The translations under genes and the position numbers were made by a program. Shown here piece after piece: positions 41,846 to 50,400 of a stretch of DNA of 64,000 nt. How positions within the stretch are numbered: position 1 is the stretch's first letter; the number at the start of each line of letters is the position of its first letter. The notes under the pieces are model-generated. The model was given only the letters and a program-made list of their open reading frames with translations. It was not told the DNA's origin and searched no databases. The stretch is taken from positions 1 to 64,000 of the forward strand of contig CAYNTO010000009.1 of assembly GCA_964400355.1 (NCBI GenBank), written 5' to 3'. This DNA is from JACKAL01 sp964400355. GTDB lineage: Bacteria > Bdellovibrionota > Bdellovibrionia > Bdellovibrionales > JAGQZY01.

Positions 41846-42391
41846 TTAGTGGGAAACAACAATAGCCAAGTGGGAGTACGTTTCCCCATTGAATGTGGCC
41901 ACCCACTGCTCGGCCAACTTCGATGCACTCACCGTTCGCAATGAATTGTAGTCCGTCCACGGATCCATAATTTTAATCGAGTGATGGGAATAACTGTCCA
42001 AGATCACCCAATGGGCTTCGCCCCCCGATGTAATCAATGCAATAACCGTTTCGCTTTTATCAAGATGCACCTTGAGCTGTTTGATGGATTTTAGCGAAAG
42101 GATCCGTGCCGATAGACCGAATGCGGTCACCGCGCGTGCCATGTGTTCGGGCGATGTTCCCCATTGTTCAGTGGTTTTCGCCAGGCGCGCCAGTTCACTT
42201 TGTGACACATGGATATTCTGCCGAGCCAACGCCGATTGCAATACGGCGGGGCCGCAATAGTAATCAGTCTCTTGATGTATGAGCGCATGAGAGGCACGCT
42301 CAAAGAGCTGTAAACACTGCCCCTGAGACCGCGCCGAGGGCGTGTAAAACGCCAACACTGCCGTTATAAAGATGTACCCCGCCCGCCCCAT
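41846..42391 (-). CDS. exported C39-like cysteine protease
   Basis: A 181-residue protein with a signal peptide ending near PSARS. It has a papain-like C39 domain: DYYCGPAVLQSAL (catalytic Cys46), EAHWVILD (catalytic His) and KIMDPWTDYN (Asp). C39 peptidases usually trim leader peptides in front of ABC transporters; a stand-alone, exported form is of unknown use. No bacteriocin gene or ABC transporter is nearby. Only weak ribosome site visible. Confidence 0.85.
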   Translation of the reverse strand: MGRAGYIFITAVLAFYTPSARSQGQCLQLFERASHALIHQETDYYCGPAVLQSALARQNIHVSQSELARLAKTTEQWGTSPEHMARAVTAFGLSARILSLKSIKQLKVHLDKSETVIALITSGGEAHWVILDSYSHHSIKIMDPWTDYNSLRTVSASKLAEQWVATFNGETYSHLAIVVSH

Positions 42392-42440
42392 AGAATGCAG
42401 ATATCGCTATTGGCAGCCGTGGTAAATACTGTTTTTGAAG

Positions 42441-42469
42441 AGAAAAGAAAAGGCCCGTTTTAGCGGGCC
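42441..42469 (-). terminator. terminator after the 42558-43040 gene
   Basis: GGCCCG-TTTTAG-CGGGCC (42452-42469) on plus. On the minus strand the stem is followed by TTTTCTTTTCT. It is 89 bp after the gene's stop and upstream of the C39 protease gene. Confidence 0.8.
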
Positions 42470-42557
42470 TGTGTGCAATTAACTATAAAGATTACGTTCG
42501 ATGCGGAGCGCCCTCAGCGCGAAAATTACATCCGTAAGAAACAATGGACGAGTGCGG

Positions 42558-43040
42558 TTAAAGCTCCCACAACTTCATAAACGTTTTCCAGTTGGATTCA
42601 ACTTCTTCTTTGCTAATCGGCATTTCTGTAGTCTTAATAATTCCCTCGGACTTCGTCAGTACGCGGTGGATTCCGTAGCGCAACAAACCTTTACTGGACA
42701 TGTAGTAAAAGCGCTGATCAATTTTCCATGTTTTTCCATCGGGCTGGAGCGTCCAATGTTCTTCATTTGCAGAAACGTCAAAGATAACAAATTCACCCAT
42801 CAAGTTTGGCTTGCCCGAGATGGTAAGGTACACAGCGCGATGCTCTTTTTCGGGAACGATCTCAAAAATTTGCGAAGCACCTACAAGAGTGGAGAGCCCG
42901 CTATCAGTAGGTGTGCCCTCCTTGAGAATCTTGTTCATAAGTTCATTCCAAACGAATTCGTTGGTGTACGCATCGGTATCGAACTGCAGAGCGCTGCACA
43001 CCGAACTTAAGAACATCACACCCAGAAAAAGAATTTTCAT
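42558..43040 (-). CDS. exported protein of unknown function
   Basis: A 160-residue protein with a signal peptide (MKILFLGVMFLSSVCS, cleavage before ALQFD). The mature part is mixed alpha/beta with many aromatic residues (NEEHWTLQPDGKTW, DQRFYYMSSKGLLRYG). No family recognised. The start at 43040 follows AAGGAG at good distance; an in-frame ATG upstream at 43091 would add a basic stretch and spoil the signal peptide. It has its own terminator, so it is a single-gene unit. Confidence 0.72.
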   Translation of the reverse strand: MKILFLGVMFLSSVCSALQFDTDAYTNEFVWNELMNKILKEGTPTDSGLSTLVGASQIFEIVPEKEHRAVYLTISGKPNLMGEFVIFDVSANEEHWTLQPDGKTWKIDQRFYYMSSKGLLRYGIHRVLTKSEGIIKTTEMPISKEEVESNWKTFMKLWEL

Positions 43041-43159
43041 AAGCTTCTCCTTATTGCGACAAATTACCATACCCGCCGGCCAATTTGCCATTGGGAGTGA
43101 TGCCCAGTAAAGGTTTCAGGCATGTCCAAGATGTTGACACCCCAAAACCTATGGCGCAC

Positions 43160-44767
43160 CTAAAGATCTGACGTCAGTAGCTTTTCGAGCGCTTCAACGA
43201 GCTGATCCCGCTGAGAGCGATCCACTAGTCCCGCTGGTGGCATTTGCTCTTTCAAAGGAACATGATCCCCAGTGCGGAACACAATCTCATCGAACAAAGA
43301 TCCGCGACGGTACTTGTTTTCACTCAAAAGTGGCTTTAATTTTTTAAAATCATCAAACGGGATATGCGGCGCCTGACCACCATCTTCATAATTAACATGG
43401 CAACTGATACAACGGTTAATGAGCGGTTGTGCTGCGGGCACCTCCACATCCGATTTTAAAAGTGTATTATCGAGCCGTCCATCGCTCTCAAAATTGATCA
43501 ACGCCGTTTCGCTGGCGGCGCGCAACTGCTTGCAATCCATCTCGATCGCCGGATCGCCCGCATACACTAGCATCGCGGCATCGCGAAAGTGTGTCGCAGA
43601 GTTGTGCGGCGAGGTGAAGCGATCTTCAAAGCTAAATCGGCCGTCCGATTTAAAATCCATGGACAAATCGTCGGTCAGAACGCCCAGGGGCATCAGTGTG
43701 ATGTCTAGGCCTGCAGCCACTGGGTGCTCAAAATGATAAGATTTTTCCGATCGCACATAGTGGCTGGTGGGAATGTTCCTTTTTTTAGTCGCAAAGTTCA
43801 CATGCTTTTGCCACACGGAGGCCGGCATGTACAAGTCGTGGCAGCGGAACTTGAGTAACGTTGAACTCGATGGATTTACGGCATCGCCGAGGCCCAATAG
43901 CGTGTACTTATAGGTATCAAACAGTTCTCCCAGATCCTCGCGAACAAGGCGGGCTACACGTCGCATATTTAAGATCACCGTGGATTTTGTAAAATTGAGC
44001 GGCGAACGCACACTGAATTTACCAAGAAATTTGTAGCGTTCATGAGTGGGCTGAACAGTTTTGAAGAACTTGTCTAAATTCTGTTTTTCCTGTGCCTGCT
44101 CGTCCACCAAAAATATATCCTGCGGTAAAAAGCGCCGAATCACATCGTTGATGAGAGTGGTTTTCCCACTCAGGTACTCTTCGTATTCCTTCTTCAGAAC
44201 CGGTTCGATACGGCTATCGACACTTGCATAGACGCCAGGCCAAAAATTATAGGGCTCCCAGTTCGGCCGTGGATCAACGCCAACACGCTTGGGACTTTGG
44301 TGGCACTCCAGGCATTTCTTGGGATTGGCTTCGGAAAAAGCCGGTGCCTTACCGTCAACATAGGTGATTTCGCGAAACTCCCAGCGGAATTCCTTTTCGC
44401 GAAACTGGATGATCTCGAGATTATTGTTCCCTTTTTGTTTTTTATGTCCATTGAACGCCATGATAAACTTGGAGGAGCGACCAAAAACCACGGCGCGCGG
44501 AAATAGAAAGCTCGAATCCTGTAAACTTCGGCTGCGGTATATCAGAACATAATTGTCGTAAAACTCTTTAGGCACTAGAGCGAGAGTCTGCTCGAGTGTT
44601 TGCGCATTTGTGGATTTTATCTTTTCGACGAGAACATCGTAACTGATGCCATCATCATATTTGACGTCCGAGGTGTAAATTGTGCTGTAATTATAATCGT
44701 CTTCTGCATCCGCAAAAGCCAGTTGTGTTGAGATAAAAATTACTGTGAATAAAAGCCAAAGCTTCAT
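43160..44767 (-). CDS. exported dihaem c-type cytochrome-like protein
   Basis: A 535-residue protein with a signal peptide (MKLWLLFTVIFISTQLAFA). It has two haem-binding motifs: CLECH at residues 152-156 and CISCH at 453-457. After the first comes a segment like RPNWEPYNFWPGVYASVDS, resembling a conserved W-P-G-x-Y-G region in related unnamed cytochromes. The 300 residues between the haem motifs have no recognised domain. A strong GGGGGAG ribosome site. It follows the cupredoxin-like gene by 30 bp, so the two could pass electrons to each other outside the cytoplasm. Substrate or partner unknown. Confidence 0.82.
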   Translation of the reverse strand: MKLWLLFTVIFISTQLAFADAEDDYNYSTIYTSDVKYDDGISYDVLVEKIKSTNAQTLEQTLALVPKEFYDNYVLIYRSRSLQDSSFLFPRAVVFGRSSKFIMAFNGHKKQKGNNNLEIIQFREKEFRWEFREITYVDGKAPAFSEANPKKCLECHQSPKRVGVDPRPNWEPYNFWPGVYASVDSRIEPVLKKEYEEYLSGKTTLINDVIRRFLPQDIFLVDEQAQEKQNLDKFFKTVQPTHERYKFLGKFSVRSPLNFTKSTVILNMRRVARLVREDLGELFDTYKYTLLGLGDAVNPSSSTLLKFRCHDLYMPASVWQKHVNFATKKRNIPTSHYVRSEKSYHFEHPVAAGLDITLMPLGVLTDDLSMDFKSDGRFSFEDRFTSPHNSATHFRDAAMLVYAGDPAIEMDCKQLRAASETALINFESDGRLDNTLLKSDVEVPAAQPLINRCISCHVNYEDGGQAPHIPFDDFKKLKPLLSENKYRRGSLFDEIVFRTGDHVPLKEQMPPAGLVDRSQRDQLVEALEKLLTSDL

Positions 44768-44797
44768 CGTCTCCCCCTTTTTAATTTTTGAAGCCGA

Positions 44798-45169
44798 CTA
44801 GTTCTTCGGAGTTACAATGATCCAAAATTTGAGATCGTAATTAAAATGATCGCGCGTTGGCTCTTTTTCCTCGCGCGCATTGTAGGGCTTTTCGAGGACA
44901 CATTGCCATGTGCCGCCATTGGGCTCGATGCGATCACCGTGCTCACACGGACGGCCGTCTGTGTGCAGCTGGTGAGGCGCAGAATCTAGATTTTTAATGA
45001 TCAGCACATCGCCCACTTCGGCCACCACCGGATGCTCTTTATCATTCCAGTCTTGCAACAGTTCGGCAGTGCCCTCAGGAATTTCAAACACGATCTCTTT
45101 GGCCAATGCCTGCGATGAAATACAAACGGTAGCGATTGAGAATACAATTGAGATTATAAAATTATACAT
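44798..45169 (-). CDS. small exported cupredoxin-like protein
   Basis: A 123-residue protein with a signal peptide (MYNFIISIVFSIATVCISSQALA). The mature part has VVAEVGDVLIIKNLDSAPHQLHTDGRPC, then NGGTWQCVLEKPYN and DHFNYDLKFWIIV. A conserved Gly-Asp strand followed by His-Gln-Leu-His, with a later Cys and His, is the order of type-I copper ligands, but the usual C-x-H-x-x-M end is not canonical, so copper binding needs proof. The start at 45169 fits the signal peptide; the frame is open back to 45400. Cotranscribed with the dihaem protein. Confidence 0.75.
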   Translation of the reverse strand: MYNFIISIVFSIATVCISSQALAKEIVFEIPEGTAELLQDWNDKEHPVVAEVGDVLIIKNLDSAPHQLHTDGRPCEHGDRIEPNGGTWQCVLEKPYNAREEKEPTRDHFNYDLKFWIIVTPKN

Positions 45170-45299
45170 AGAGCCCCCACAGCTTTGTTGAGTTCTCCCC
45201 CGTCCCACAAGGTTTGATACTTCCGGCAGTTTTGAGACGGTAGGTTTTTTGGAGCAATTGTAATAAAGATAGGTTTTTTTGCCCCCGCGCGGCGAATTT

Positions 45300-47540
45300 C
45301 TAGCGGTTCTGATGGCGTCCTTTTGCCTGCGGTAATGCAGTAAAAGGATCTTCGGGCCATGAATGTTTGGGATAGCGAGCACGCAACTCTTTACGCACAT
45401 CGGGATATACGTTTTTCCAAAAACTCACGATGTCACGGGTGACCTGAACGGGGCGAAAATTGGGTGCAAGGAGAACTAGAGTTAGCGGCTGGCCTGCCAC
45501 CTCAGGGGTTTGCGTGAGCCCAAACAGCTCCTGCAGTCGCACTTCTAACTGTGGACCTTGTTCACCGCCATAAGCGATCTTGTAACGATTGCCCGTGGGT
45601 ACCGTACAGTGTGACGGACACTGCTTCTGCAGTTCATTGCGGTGAACGCTGCTCAATGCATTTTCAAAAAAGGAAACCAACTCCTTCTTTTCCACAACAC
45701 TCAAAGAGTTTTCCCCAAAGCAGGCGAGAGCCAACCCGGCGCGAATGTCTGCATCCGAAAGCGTTGGCCAATCGGGCTGCTGCTGATGCAAAAACTCAAG
45801 ACGCGAGATCCAGCGCCGCAGCTCTTCGTTGTTTTCCACGATACGAGGCCATTTTTCCACAGCCACGTCGACGAGACGCTCTTGAATTTCGCTGTTTTGA
45901 GCCGGTCGTCGTTTATCGAGTCCCACGCTCAGGCCATTCCACTCTCGACTCTCGATAGACCAGAAGCGACCTGCCTCTTCGTCCCACTCGAGGCGCAAGC
46001 GCACCTGCGCGTGCGGGAGAATCTCTTCGTTTATAAGTTTTTGCGGAATACCCACAGCTTGAAATACCAGCGCGTTCGCGGCATCGCGGCCCTCAGAAAC
46101 AGATANNNNNNNNNNNNNNNNNNNNNNNNNNNNNNNNNNNNNNNNNNNNNNNNNNNNNNNNNNNNNNNNNNNNNNNNNNNNNNNNNNNNNNNNNNNNNNN
46201 NNNNNTCCCCCGAGTTCGCAGGCGAAGTGTGCGAGGTTCATTTTTTCGCCCTCGATGAGAAGTTTTGCGATTCTTGGCGATACAGGAAGCGTTTGCATTA
46301 GCCGGCCTAGAGCCGTCAGCCGGCCGTCTTCGGCAATGGCACCGAGCACCTTTAATTGTTGCGTGGCCATCTCTAGCGCTCTTGTGGGCGGTCGTTCAAA
46401 CCACGAGAACGATTCGGCATCGCGCACTCCGAGGGCGGCCAGCAGTAAAAGTGTCTCTGACAAGTCTACTCGTTCCACCTCTGCCTTTTCAAATGCCGGC
46501 ATGGAGCGTTCATCATGTGGAGTCCACGCTCGATAGACTGCGCCGGGCCCTAAGCGCGCTGCGCGACCGGCGCGCTGAACAGCCGACGCCTTTGAAATGC
46601 GCGCCAGCTGCAAAGATTCAAATCCTGTGCGCACATCTTGTTTTTGCAGGCGCACTAAACCACTATCGACCACGCAGCGTACGCCCTCCACCGTCAATGA
46701 ACTTTCGGCGATATTGGTGGATAAAATAATTTTTCGTTGGTTCTCTGCCGGCAAAATTGCACGTTTTTGCTCTTGCAACTGAAGTTGACCATGAAGTGCA
46801 ACTATCACAGTCGAGTTTGGACGCTGAGACTCAAGTGCTGTCGATAGGCGTTCAATCTCACCACGCCCCGGGAGAAACACAAGTATGTCGCTGTCGGGAT
46901 TTTCAGAAGCCGCTTTATTAACTAATTTTCTCATTCGATCAATAAAATCGGCACCCACTTGCAGGAGTTGGGGTTTGTCCTGATACTCAGTTTGCAGGGG
47001 ATAAATTTTTCCCGCTGACTCAACCACCGGTGCGTGATTGAGGTATTGGGCTAACGGTTCGGCATTGAGGGTTGCCGACATAACAACAATTTTTAGATCT
47101 GGTCGAGAAAGTTCCTGCAACTCTTTGAGCGCTGCTAAAGCCAAGTCCACATGGATGGAACGCTCGTGAAACTCATCCAGAATCACGCACTCCACAGCTT
47201 GGAGATCTGGATCTTGAATCATTTTCTTGAGAAGCAATGCTTCAGTTAGGAACAATATTCGCGTGGCATTGGACGATTTGTTATCAAATCGCACCTGATA
47301 ACCCACCTCGCGGCCGACGGTCCATTGGTTTTCTTCCGCAATGCGATGAGCGGCCGAGATGGCGGCAATTCGCCGTGGCTCCAAAACCCAAACTTGTTTT
47401 TCGGTGTGTTTTGCAACCTCGACAGGAATGCGAGTGGTCTTCCCAGCTCCTGGAGCGGCCGATAAAACAACGGCGCGATTCTTTTTAAAAATCGCGCCAA
47501 AGTCATCCAAAATGCTATCTATGGGAAGAGACACTTTCAT
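45300..47540 (-). CDS. hrpB: ATP-dependent RNA helicase HrpB (interrupted by scaffold gap)
   Basis: DEAH-type helicase. Motifs are AAPGAGKTTRIPVEV, EPRRIAAISAA, DEFHERSI, MSATL, TNIAESSLT and QRAGRAARLGPG. The C-terminal part CPSHCTVPTGNRYKIAYG and VTRDIVSFWKNVYPDVRKELRARYPKHSWPEDP is specific to HrpB. E. coli HrpB is about 800-820 residues; here 712 residues are visible around a 100-N gap (46106-46205), so the true gap is probably longer than drawn. Frame is the same on both sides if 100 N is taken literally. No Shine-Dalgarno; an inverted repeat covers the start (47539-47558). HrpB's physiological role is unclear. Confidence 0.92.
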   Translation of the reverse strand: MKVSLPIDSILDDFGAIFKKNRAVVLSAAPGAGKTTRIPVEVAKHTEKQVWVLEPRRIAAISAAHRIAEENQWTVGREVGYQVRFDNKSSNATRILFLTEALLLKKMIQDPDLQAVECVILDEFHERSIHVDLALAALKELQELSRPDLKIVVMSATLNAEPLAQYLNHAPVVESAGKIYPLQTEYQDKPQLLQVGADFIDRMRKLVNKAASENPDSDILVFLPGRGEIERLSTALESQRPNSTVIVALHGQLQLQEQKRAILPAENQRKIILSTNIAESSLTVEGVRCVVDSGLVRLQKQDVRTGFESLQLARISKASAVQRAGRAARLGPGAVYRAWTPHDERSMPAFEKAEVERVDLSETLLLLAALGVRDAESFSWFERPPTRALEMATQQLKVLGAIAEDGRLTALGRLMQTLPVSPRIAKLLIEGEKMNLAHFACELGGXXXXXXXXXXXXXXXXXXXXXXXXXXXXXXXXXXSVSEGRDAANALVFQAVGIPQKLINEEILPHAQVRLRLEWDEEAGRFWSIESREWNGLSVGLDKRRPAQNSEIQERLVDVAVEKWPRIVENNEELRRWISRLEFLHQQQPDWPTLSDADIRAGLALACFGENSLSVVEKKELVSFFENALSSVHRNELQKQCPSHCTVPTGNRYKIAYGGEQGPQLEVRLQELFGLTQTPEVAGQPLTLVLLAPNFRPVQVTRDIVSFWKNVYPDVRKELRARYPKHSWPEDPFTALPQAKGRHQNR
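46106..46205. other. assembly gap (100 N) inside hrpB
   Basis: Exactly 100 undefined bases, the usual placeholder for unknown gap length. From HrpB family length I estimate that a few hundred bases are missing in reality. Confidence 0.95.
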
Positions 47541-47558
47541 TGATGGACAATAATCAAT
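47539..47558 (-). promoter_or_regulatory. inverted repeat ending in the hrpB start codon
   Basis: On the mRNA AUUGAU-N8-AUCAAU, six pairs, the last two bases being the AU of the AUG. The 5' arm contains the stop codon of the CoA-binding gene. There is no Shine-Dalgarno. May be chance given the short stem. Confidence 0.38.
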
Positions 47559-47967
47559 TGAACCACTTACGGTATTCGATGATCAAGCAACGATCAGAGA
47601 CCACCTTTAGCCCGGCGTTCTCAGCGCGCTTTTCCGCAGCTTCGTGGGCTACTCCAAGTTGCAACCACAAGGCCTCGACGCCGCCGACGCTGAGTACTTC
47701 TTCAACCACATCGGGAATTTTTTCTGACGCTCTAAAAACATTGATCAACTTTCGATACTCCGCGGGAACCTCTTTGAGACTGTTGTAGATCTTAAAGCCC
47801 CCTGCTTCATGCGCTTTCGGATAGACACCTACGATGTCCCACCCTTTGCCGCGAATAAACTCGGGCACATAGAAACTGGGTTTTTGAGAATCGGGACTGA
47901 GTCCGTAAACAGTAAATTTTTTGTAGCTCTCAAGAAGTTTGCGGAAATCGGAATCTTTTACATTCAT
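47554..47967 (-). CDS. CoA-binding protein (YccU type)
   Basis: A 137-residue Rossmann-like protein. The order is FTVYGLSPDSQKPSFYVPEF, GWDIVGVYPKAHEAGGFKIYNSLKEVP, INVFRASEKIPDVVEEVLSVG, then ALWLQLGVAHEAAEKRAENAG. V-Y-G-L/A-S ... P-x-Y-V-x-x-Y/F ... P-V-N/Y-P ... I-D-x-V-N-V-F-R is the CoA_binding_2/YccU pattern. Members bind CoA but their role is not known. The ribosome site GAGGT lies in the loop of a small hairpin (47967-47985). hrpB starts 13 bp after its stop. Confidence 0.92.
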   Translation of the reverse strand: MNVKDSDFRKLLESYKKFTVYGLSPDSQKPSFYVPEFIRGKGWDIVGVYPKAHEAGGFKIYNSLKEVPAEYRKLINVFRASEKIPDVVEEVLSVGGVEALWLQLGVAHEAAEKRAENAGLKVVSDRCLIIEYRKWFN

Positions 47968-47985
47968 AGGTTACCTCGAAACCTA
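47967..47985 (-). promoter_or_regulatory. hairpin displaying the ribosome site of the CoA-binding gene
   Basis: On the mRNA UAGGUU-UCGAGGU-AACCUA, six pairs with the Shine-Dalgarno GAGGU in the loop; the last A of the 3' arm is the A of the AUG. Short enough to arise by chance. Confidence 0.4.
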
Positions 47986-48012
47986 TCTTAGGCCCGCCTC
48001 CCTGTGAACTCA

Positions 48013-48030
48013 AGCCATTGTGCAATGGCT
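48013..48030 (-). terminator. weak hairpin at end of UPF0489 gene
   Basis: AGCCATTG-TG-CAATGGCT (or seven pairs with a four-base loop) overlapping the stop codon of the UPF0489-like gene. There is no T-run on the minus strand, so full termination is doubtful. Confidence 0.35.
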
Positions 48031-48739
48031 ATTTATCGAAGCCAAGAAGCGCTTTGAGACGAGGCAATAGAAAGTCACTGGTGACGTTTTCATCCATCGC
48101 ACAAAGCCGCACATGTTGAGTTTCTCGCGCAATAGTGATTAGACCAGCATTACCAGCCAATGTTCTCAGTACTGTAGAATCCAATGGAACTATCGAATCC
48201 AGTGTGTTCAGGTAGTCCAAATCGATATCAAAGATATAAGGCTTCGTAAGCAATTCGGGCTCGCCAACGGCATCAAGAACTCTATTAAAAGCGGCTATAC
48301 TCTCGCGCAGAAAACTGGATTCTAACACCTTATCACAGTCACTCTTGATCAAGCCCGAAGAGTTTATTTTGCGATCTACTCCCACACAGGCAATGCGGTG
48401 TTTGCGGTAAATCTCTTGGTCTGTATCTCGAGCATTGTGCGCCACCACAAAAGCCGAACTGATGATACCGCATTCTATGGCTGCCACAATGTGTTCATCG
48501 TGATCGAGTTTAGACATTGCTGTTTCAATAGTGTCCAAATTATTAAAATCCATTGCGCCAAGCCACTGAGTGCGCAAACGCTCAGCGTCTGCGGCCGGAG
48601 TGCTCTTAAAATAGGTTCGAAAGGGTGCACTTGTATCGGTGTGGTGATCCAGAGTTATCAAGCGTGGCGCGGTGTTGAGTTTGACCCGATACTCGGCCCA
48701 TGCTCTCAATACGTGATGATGACTCTCAACGATAACCAT
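48029..48739 (-). CDS. UPF0489-like protein
   Basis: A 236-residue soluble protein beginning VIVESHHHVLRAWAEYRVK, with PRLITLDHHTDTSAPF and a later FDIDLDYLNTL. The E-x-H-H-x-x-x-x-x-W ... D-x-H-x-D ... D-x-D-L-D-x-F/L pattern is that of UPF0489 (C5orf22-like) proteins, related to arginase-fold hydrolases by their metal-binding Asp and His residues. Substrate unknown. No obvious ribosome site. It starts 10 bp after the stop of the barrel-like protein gene on the same strand. Confidence 0.8.
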   Translation of the reverse strand: MVIVESHHHVLRAWAEYRVKLNTAPRLITLDHHTDTSAPFRTYFKSTPAADAERLRTQWLGAMDFNNLDTIETAMSKLDHDEHIVAAIECGIISSAFVVAHNARDTDQEIYRKHRIACVGVDRKINSSGLIKSDCDKVLESSFLRESIAAFNRVLDAVGEPELLTKPYIFDIDLDYLNTLDSIVPLDSTVLRTLAGNAGLITIARETQHVRLCAMDENVTSDFLLPRLKALLGFDK

Positions 48740-48748
48740 TGGAGTTTA

Positions 48749-49309
48749 CTAAAACAGAACGCCAAGGCGCAATCCGCTCAGCATGGCGTTTTCATCGTGG
48801 AGAATGGTTTGAAAAAAACCTTCTAAACTCATCTGTGCCGTGGCAGAGCGGAAGAACCGCACACCTAAGTAACCACCGAGAACAAAACCCGATGGATCCT
48901 TTAAACCATCAGCATGAGCGTAGCCATAACCAAACTCAGCTCCAGCTACAGGTGAAATGTCTTCGACGGAAAACATATACCCCGCGCCCACGGTTGCAGC
49001 CAGCCAATTTCCTTCGTTCTTAGAGGCCAAAGCGCCATCGAGGTTCAGGCGAATTTCTGCGTTGGTACTCACTTCCCAATTGCGACCCAGGTGAATGGAA
49101 TAAAAGAGATCATCATTGTTCACATCGGAGGCCCACGCCGGCCCAAAAGAAATAGAAGTCATATCAAGTGTGTTCACACGTGTGCGCACGCGCTCTTGAT
49201 CCTCGGCAGTGATCTCACCAACTCGCGGTGCCTGCGCAGGATCGCGGGTCTCTTCTTGCGAGAATGAAGTTGCTATTAATAACGAAAAAAATATCTGAAG
49301 TAGAACCAT
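48749..49309 (-). CDS. small outer-membrane beta-barrel-like protein
   Basis: A 186-residue protein with a signal peptide (MVLLQIFFSLLIATSFS). After a short polar linker come alternating strands: SISFGPAWASDV, YSIHLGRNWEVS, NAEIRLNLDGAL, WLAATVGAGYMFS, VAGAEFGYGYAHA, FVLGGYLGVRFF and AQMSLEGFFQTIL, ending LSGLRLGVLF. Glycine- and aromatic-rich strands with a hydrophobic C-terminal residue (F) fit an eight-stranded barrel such as OmpA-N/OmpW. The start at 49309 is set by GGAGG; the frame extends upstream to 49384. Cotranscribed with the UPF0489 gene. Confidence 0.75.
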   Translation of the reverse strand: MVLLQIFFSLLIATSFSQEETRDPAQAPRVGEITAEDQERVRTRVNTLDMTSISFGPAWASDVNNDDLFYSIHLGRNWEVSTNAEIRLNLDGALASKNEGNWLAATVGAGYMFSVEDISPVAGAEFGYGYAHADGLKDPSGFVLGGYLGVRFFRSATAQMSLEGFFQTILHDENAMLSGLRLGVLF

Positions 49310-49430
49310 ACGACCTCCGACCGTGTTTTCGTTGTAACACAATCGCGAGAACGATGTCATCCGCAATACCCAATAGCAGCCCACAGATCGCGAAATGCGC
49401 TAAAACCACTTATAAGCTTTTTAATGCAGT

Positions 49431-50318
49431 TTAGGCTACGAGATCAGTAAGGCCATGAACGTAAAAGTTGAGCAATTTACCGCTGCGTAAAAGTGTGATT
49501 TCGGCAACATCATGTTGTTTGAGCGCCAAAGCTTTTTGTAAATCATCGATAAACTTTAAAGAAGCGCCGTTGACTGATAGGAGTATGTCGTCTTTGCTAA
49601 TTCCCGCATAGCGCGCCGGACTTTGTGGCTCCGTGTCCACCACCAAAATACCACGTCGCTTGTTCTGTTCCGAATCAAAATAAATAGTCGGTGCCCCGCG
49701 AATTCCAAGGAATTTACGGCGAACTTTTCCAAACTGCAGAATCTCGCTAGCAATCCATGAAGCCGTGGTCGACGACACAGCAAAGCCGAGACCTTGCGCA
49801 TAGGGGATGATCGCGGTATTGATACCGATCACCTCACCTTCCGTATTGAGAAGTGGCCCTCCGGAATTTCCAGGATTGATGGCGGCGTCCGTTTGAATGA
49901 GGCCTTCCAAATAACTATTTTGCGTTGGTAACTGGCGGTGAAGCGCACTAACAACTCCCATCGTCACCGTTTGCTGAAAGCGCAACGGCGAACCGGCAGC
50001 AAGTACAATCTGACCAATCGCTGGCTCACTGATCGAGAGTGGTAGAAAGTTTTGTGGCTGGCTGCGCAGCTTGAGCAATGCCAGATCGGTCTTTAAGTCA
50101 GACCCCACCACGTCAGCAGGTGCCGGCTCTTTATCTACAGATTCAACGTAGACCTTTTTATGATTCTGCACCACATGCGCATTGCTGATGACAAAACCAT
50201 CTGCTGTAAAAATAAAACTGCTTCCCGAGCCTGTGGGCGTGTGGACGCTCAAGACTGCTGGAGAAATCTTTTTTACTAAAACTTCTAACTCTTTAGAAAA
50301 TTGCGCGAGCAGGGTCAT
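49431..50318 (-). CDS. HtrA/DegP-like serine protease without signal peptide
   Basis: A 295-residue S1C protease with one PDZ domain. Catalytic residues are His48 (VISNAHVV), Asp78 (SDLKTDLALLKL) and Ser152 (INPGNSGGPLLN). The PDZ domain spans about 205-290, with RYAGISKDDILLSVNG. HtrA enzymes are normally exported; here the protein begins MTLLAQFSKELEVLVKK with no signal or membrane segment, and upstream codons give no alternative ATG before an in-frame stop. It would therefore work in the cytoplasm unless the start is unusual. No clear ribosome site. Confidence 0.9.
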   Translation of the reverse strand: MTLLAQFSKELEVLVKKISPAVLSVHTPTGSGSSFIFTADGFVISNAHVVQNHKKVYVESVDKEPAPADVVGSDLKTDLALLKLRSQPQNFLPLSISEPAIGQIVLAAGSPLRFQQTVTMGVVSALHRQLPTQNSYLEGLIQTDAAINPGNSGGPLLNTEGEVIGINTAIIPYAQGLGFAVSSTTASWIASEILQFGKVRRKFLGIRGAPTIYFDSEQNKRRGILVVDTEPQSPARYAGISKDDILLSVNGASLKFIDDLQKALALKQHDVAEITLLRSGKLLNFYVHGLTDLVA

Positions 50319-50400
50319 AACAATAATAGATTGTGTCGCGCCAAAGAGATGTCAAGATTGGGAGGGGCCCAGTTTCATCCACCGGGCCCGTAAATGTCAG

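Noticed and set aside
42501..43010. Plus-strand frame of 169 codons
   Set aside because: Antisense to the exported protein at 42558-43040, which has a signal peptide, ribosome site and terminator.
50365..50389. GGGCCC ... GGGCCC as terminator after the DoxX gene
   Set aside because: Six-base stem with 13-base loop and no T-run; too weak to call.
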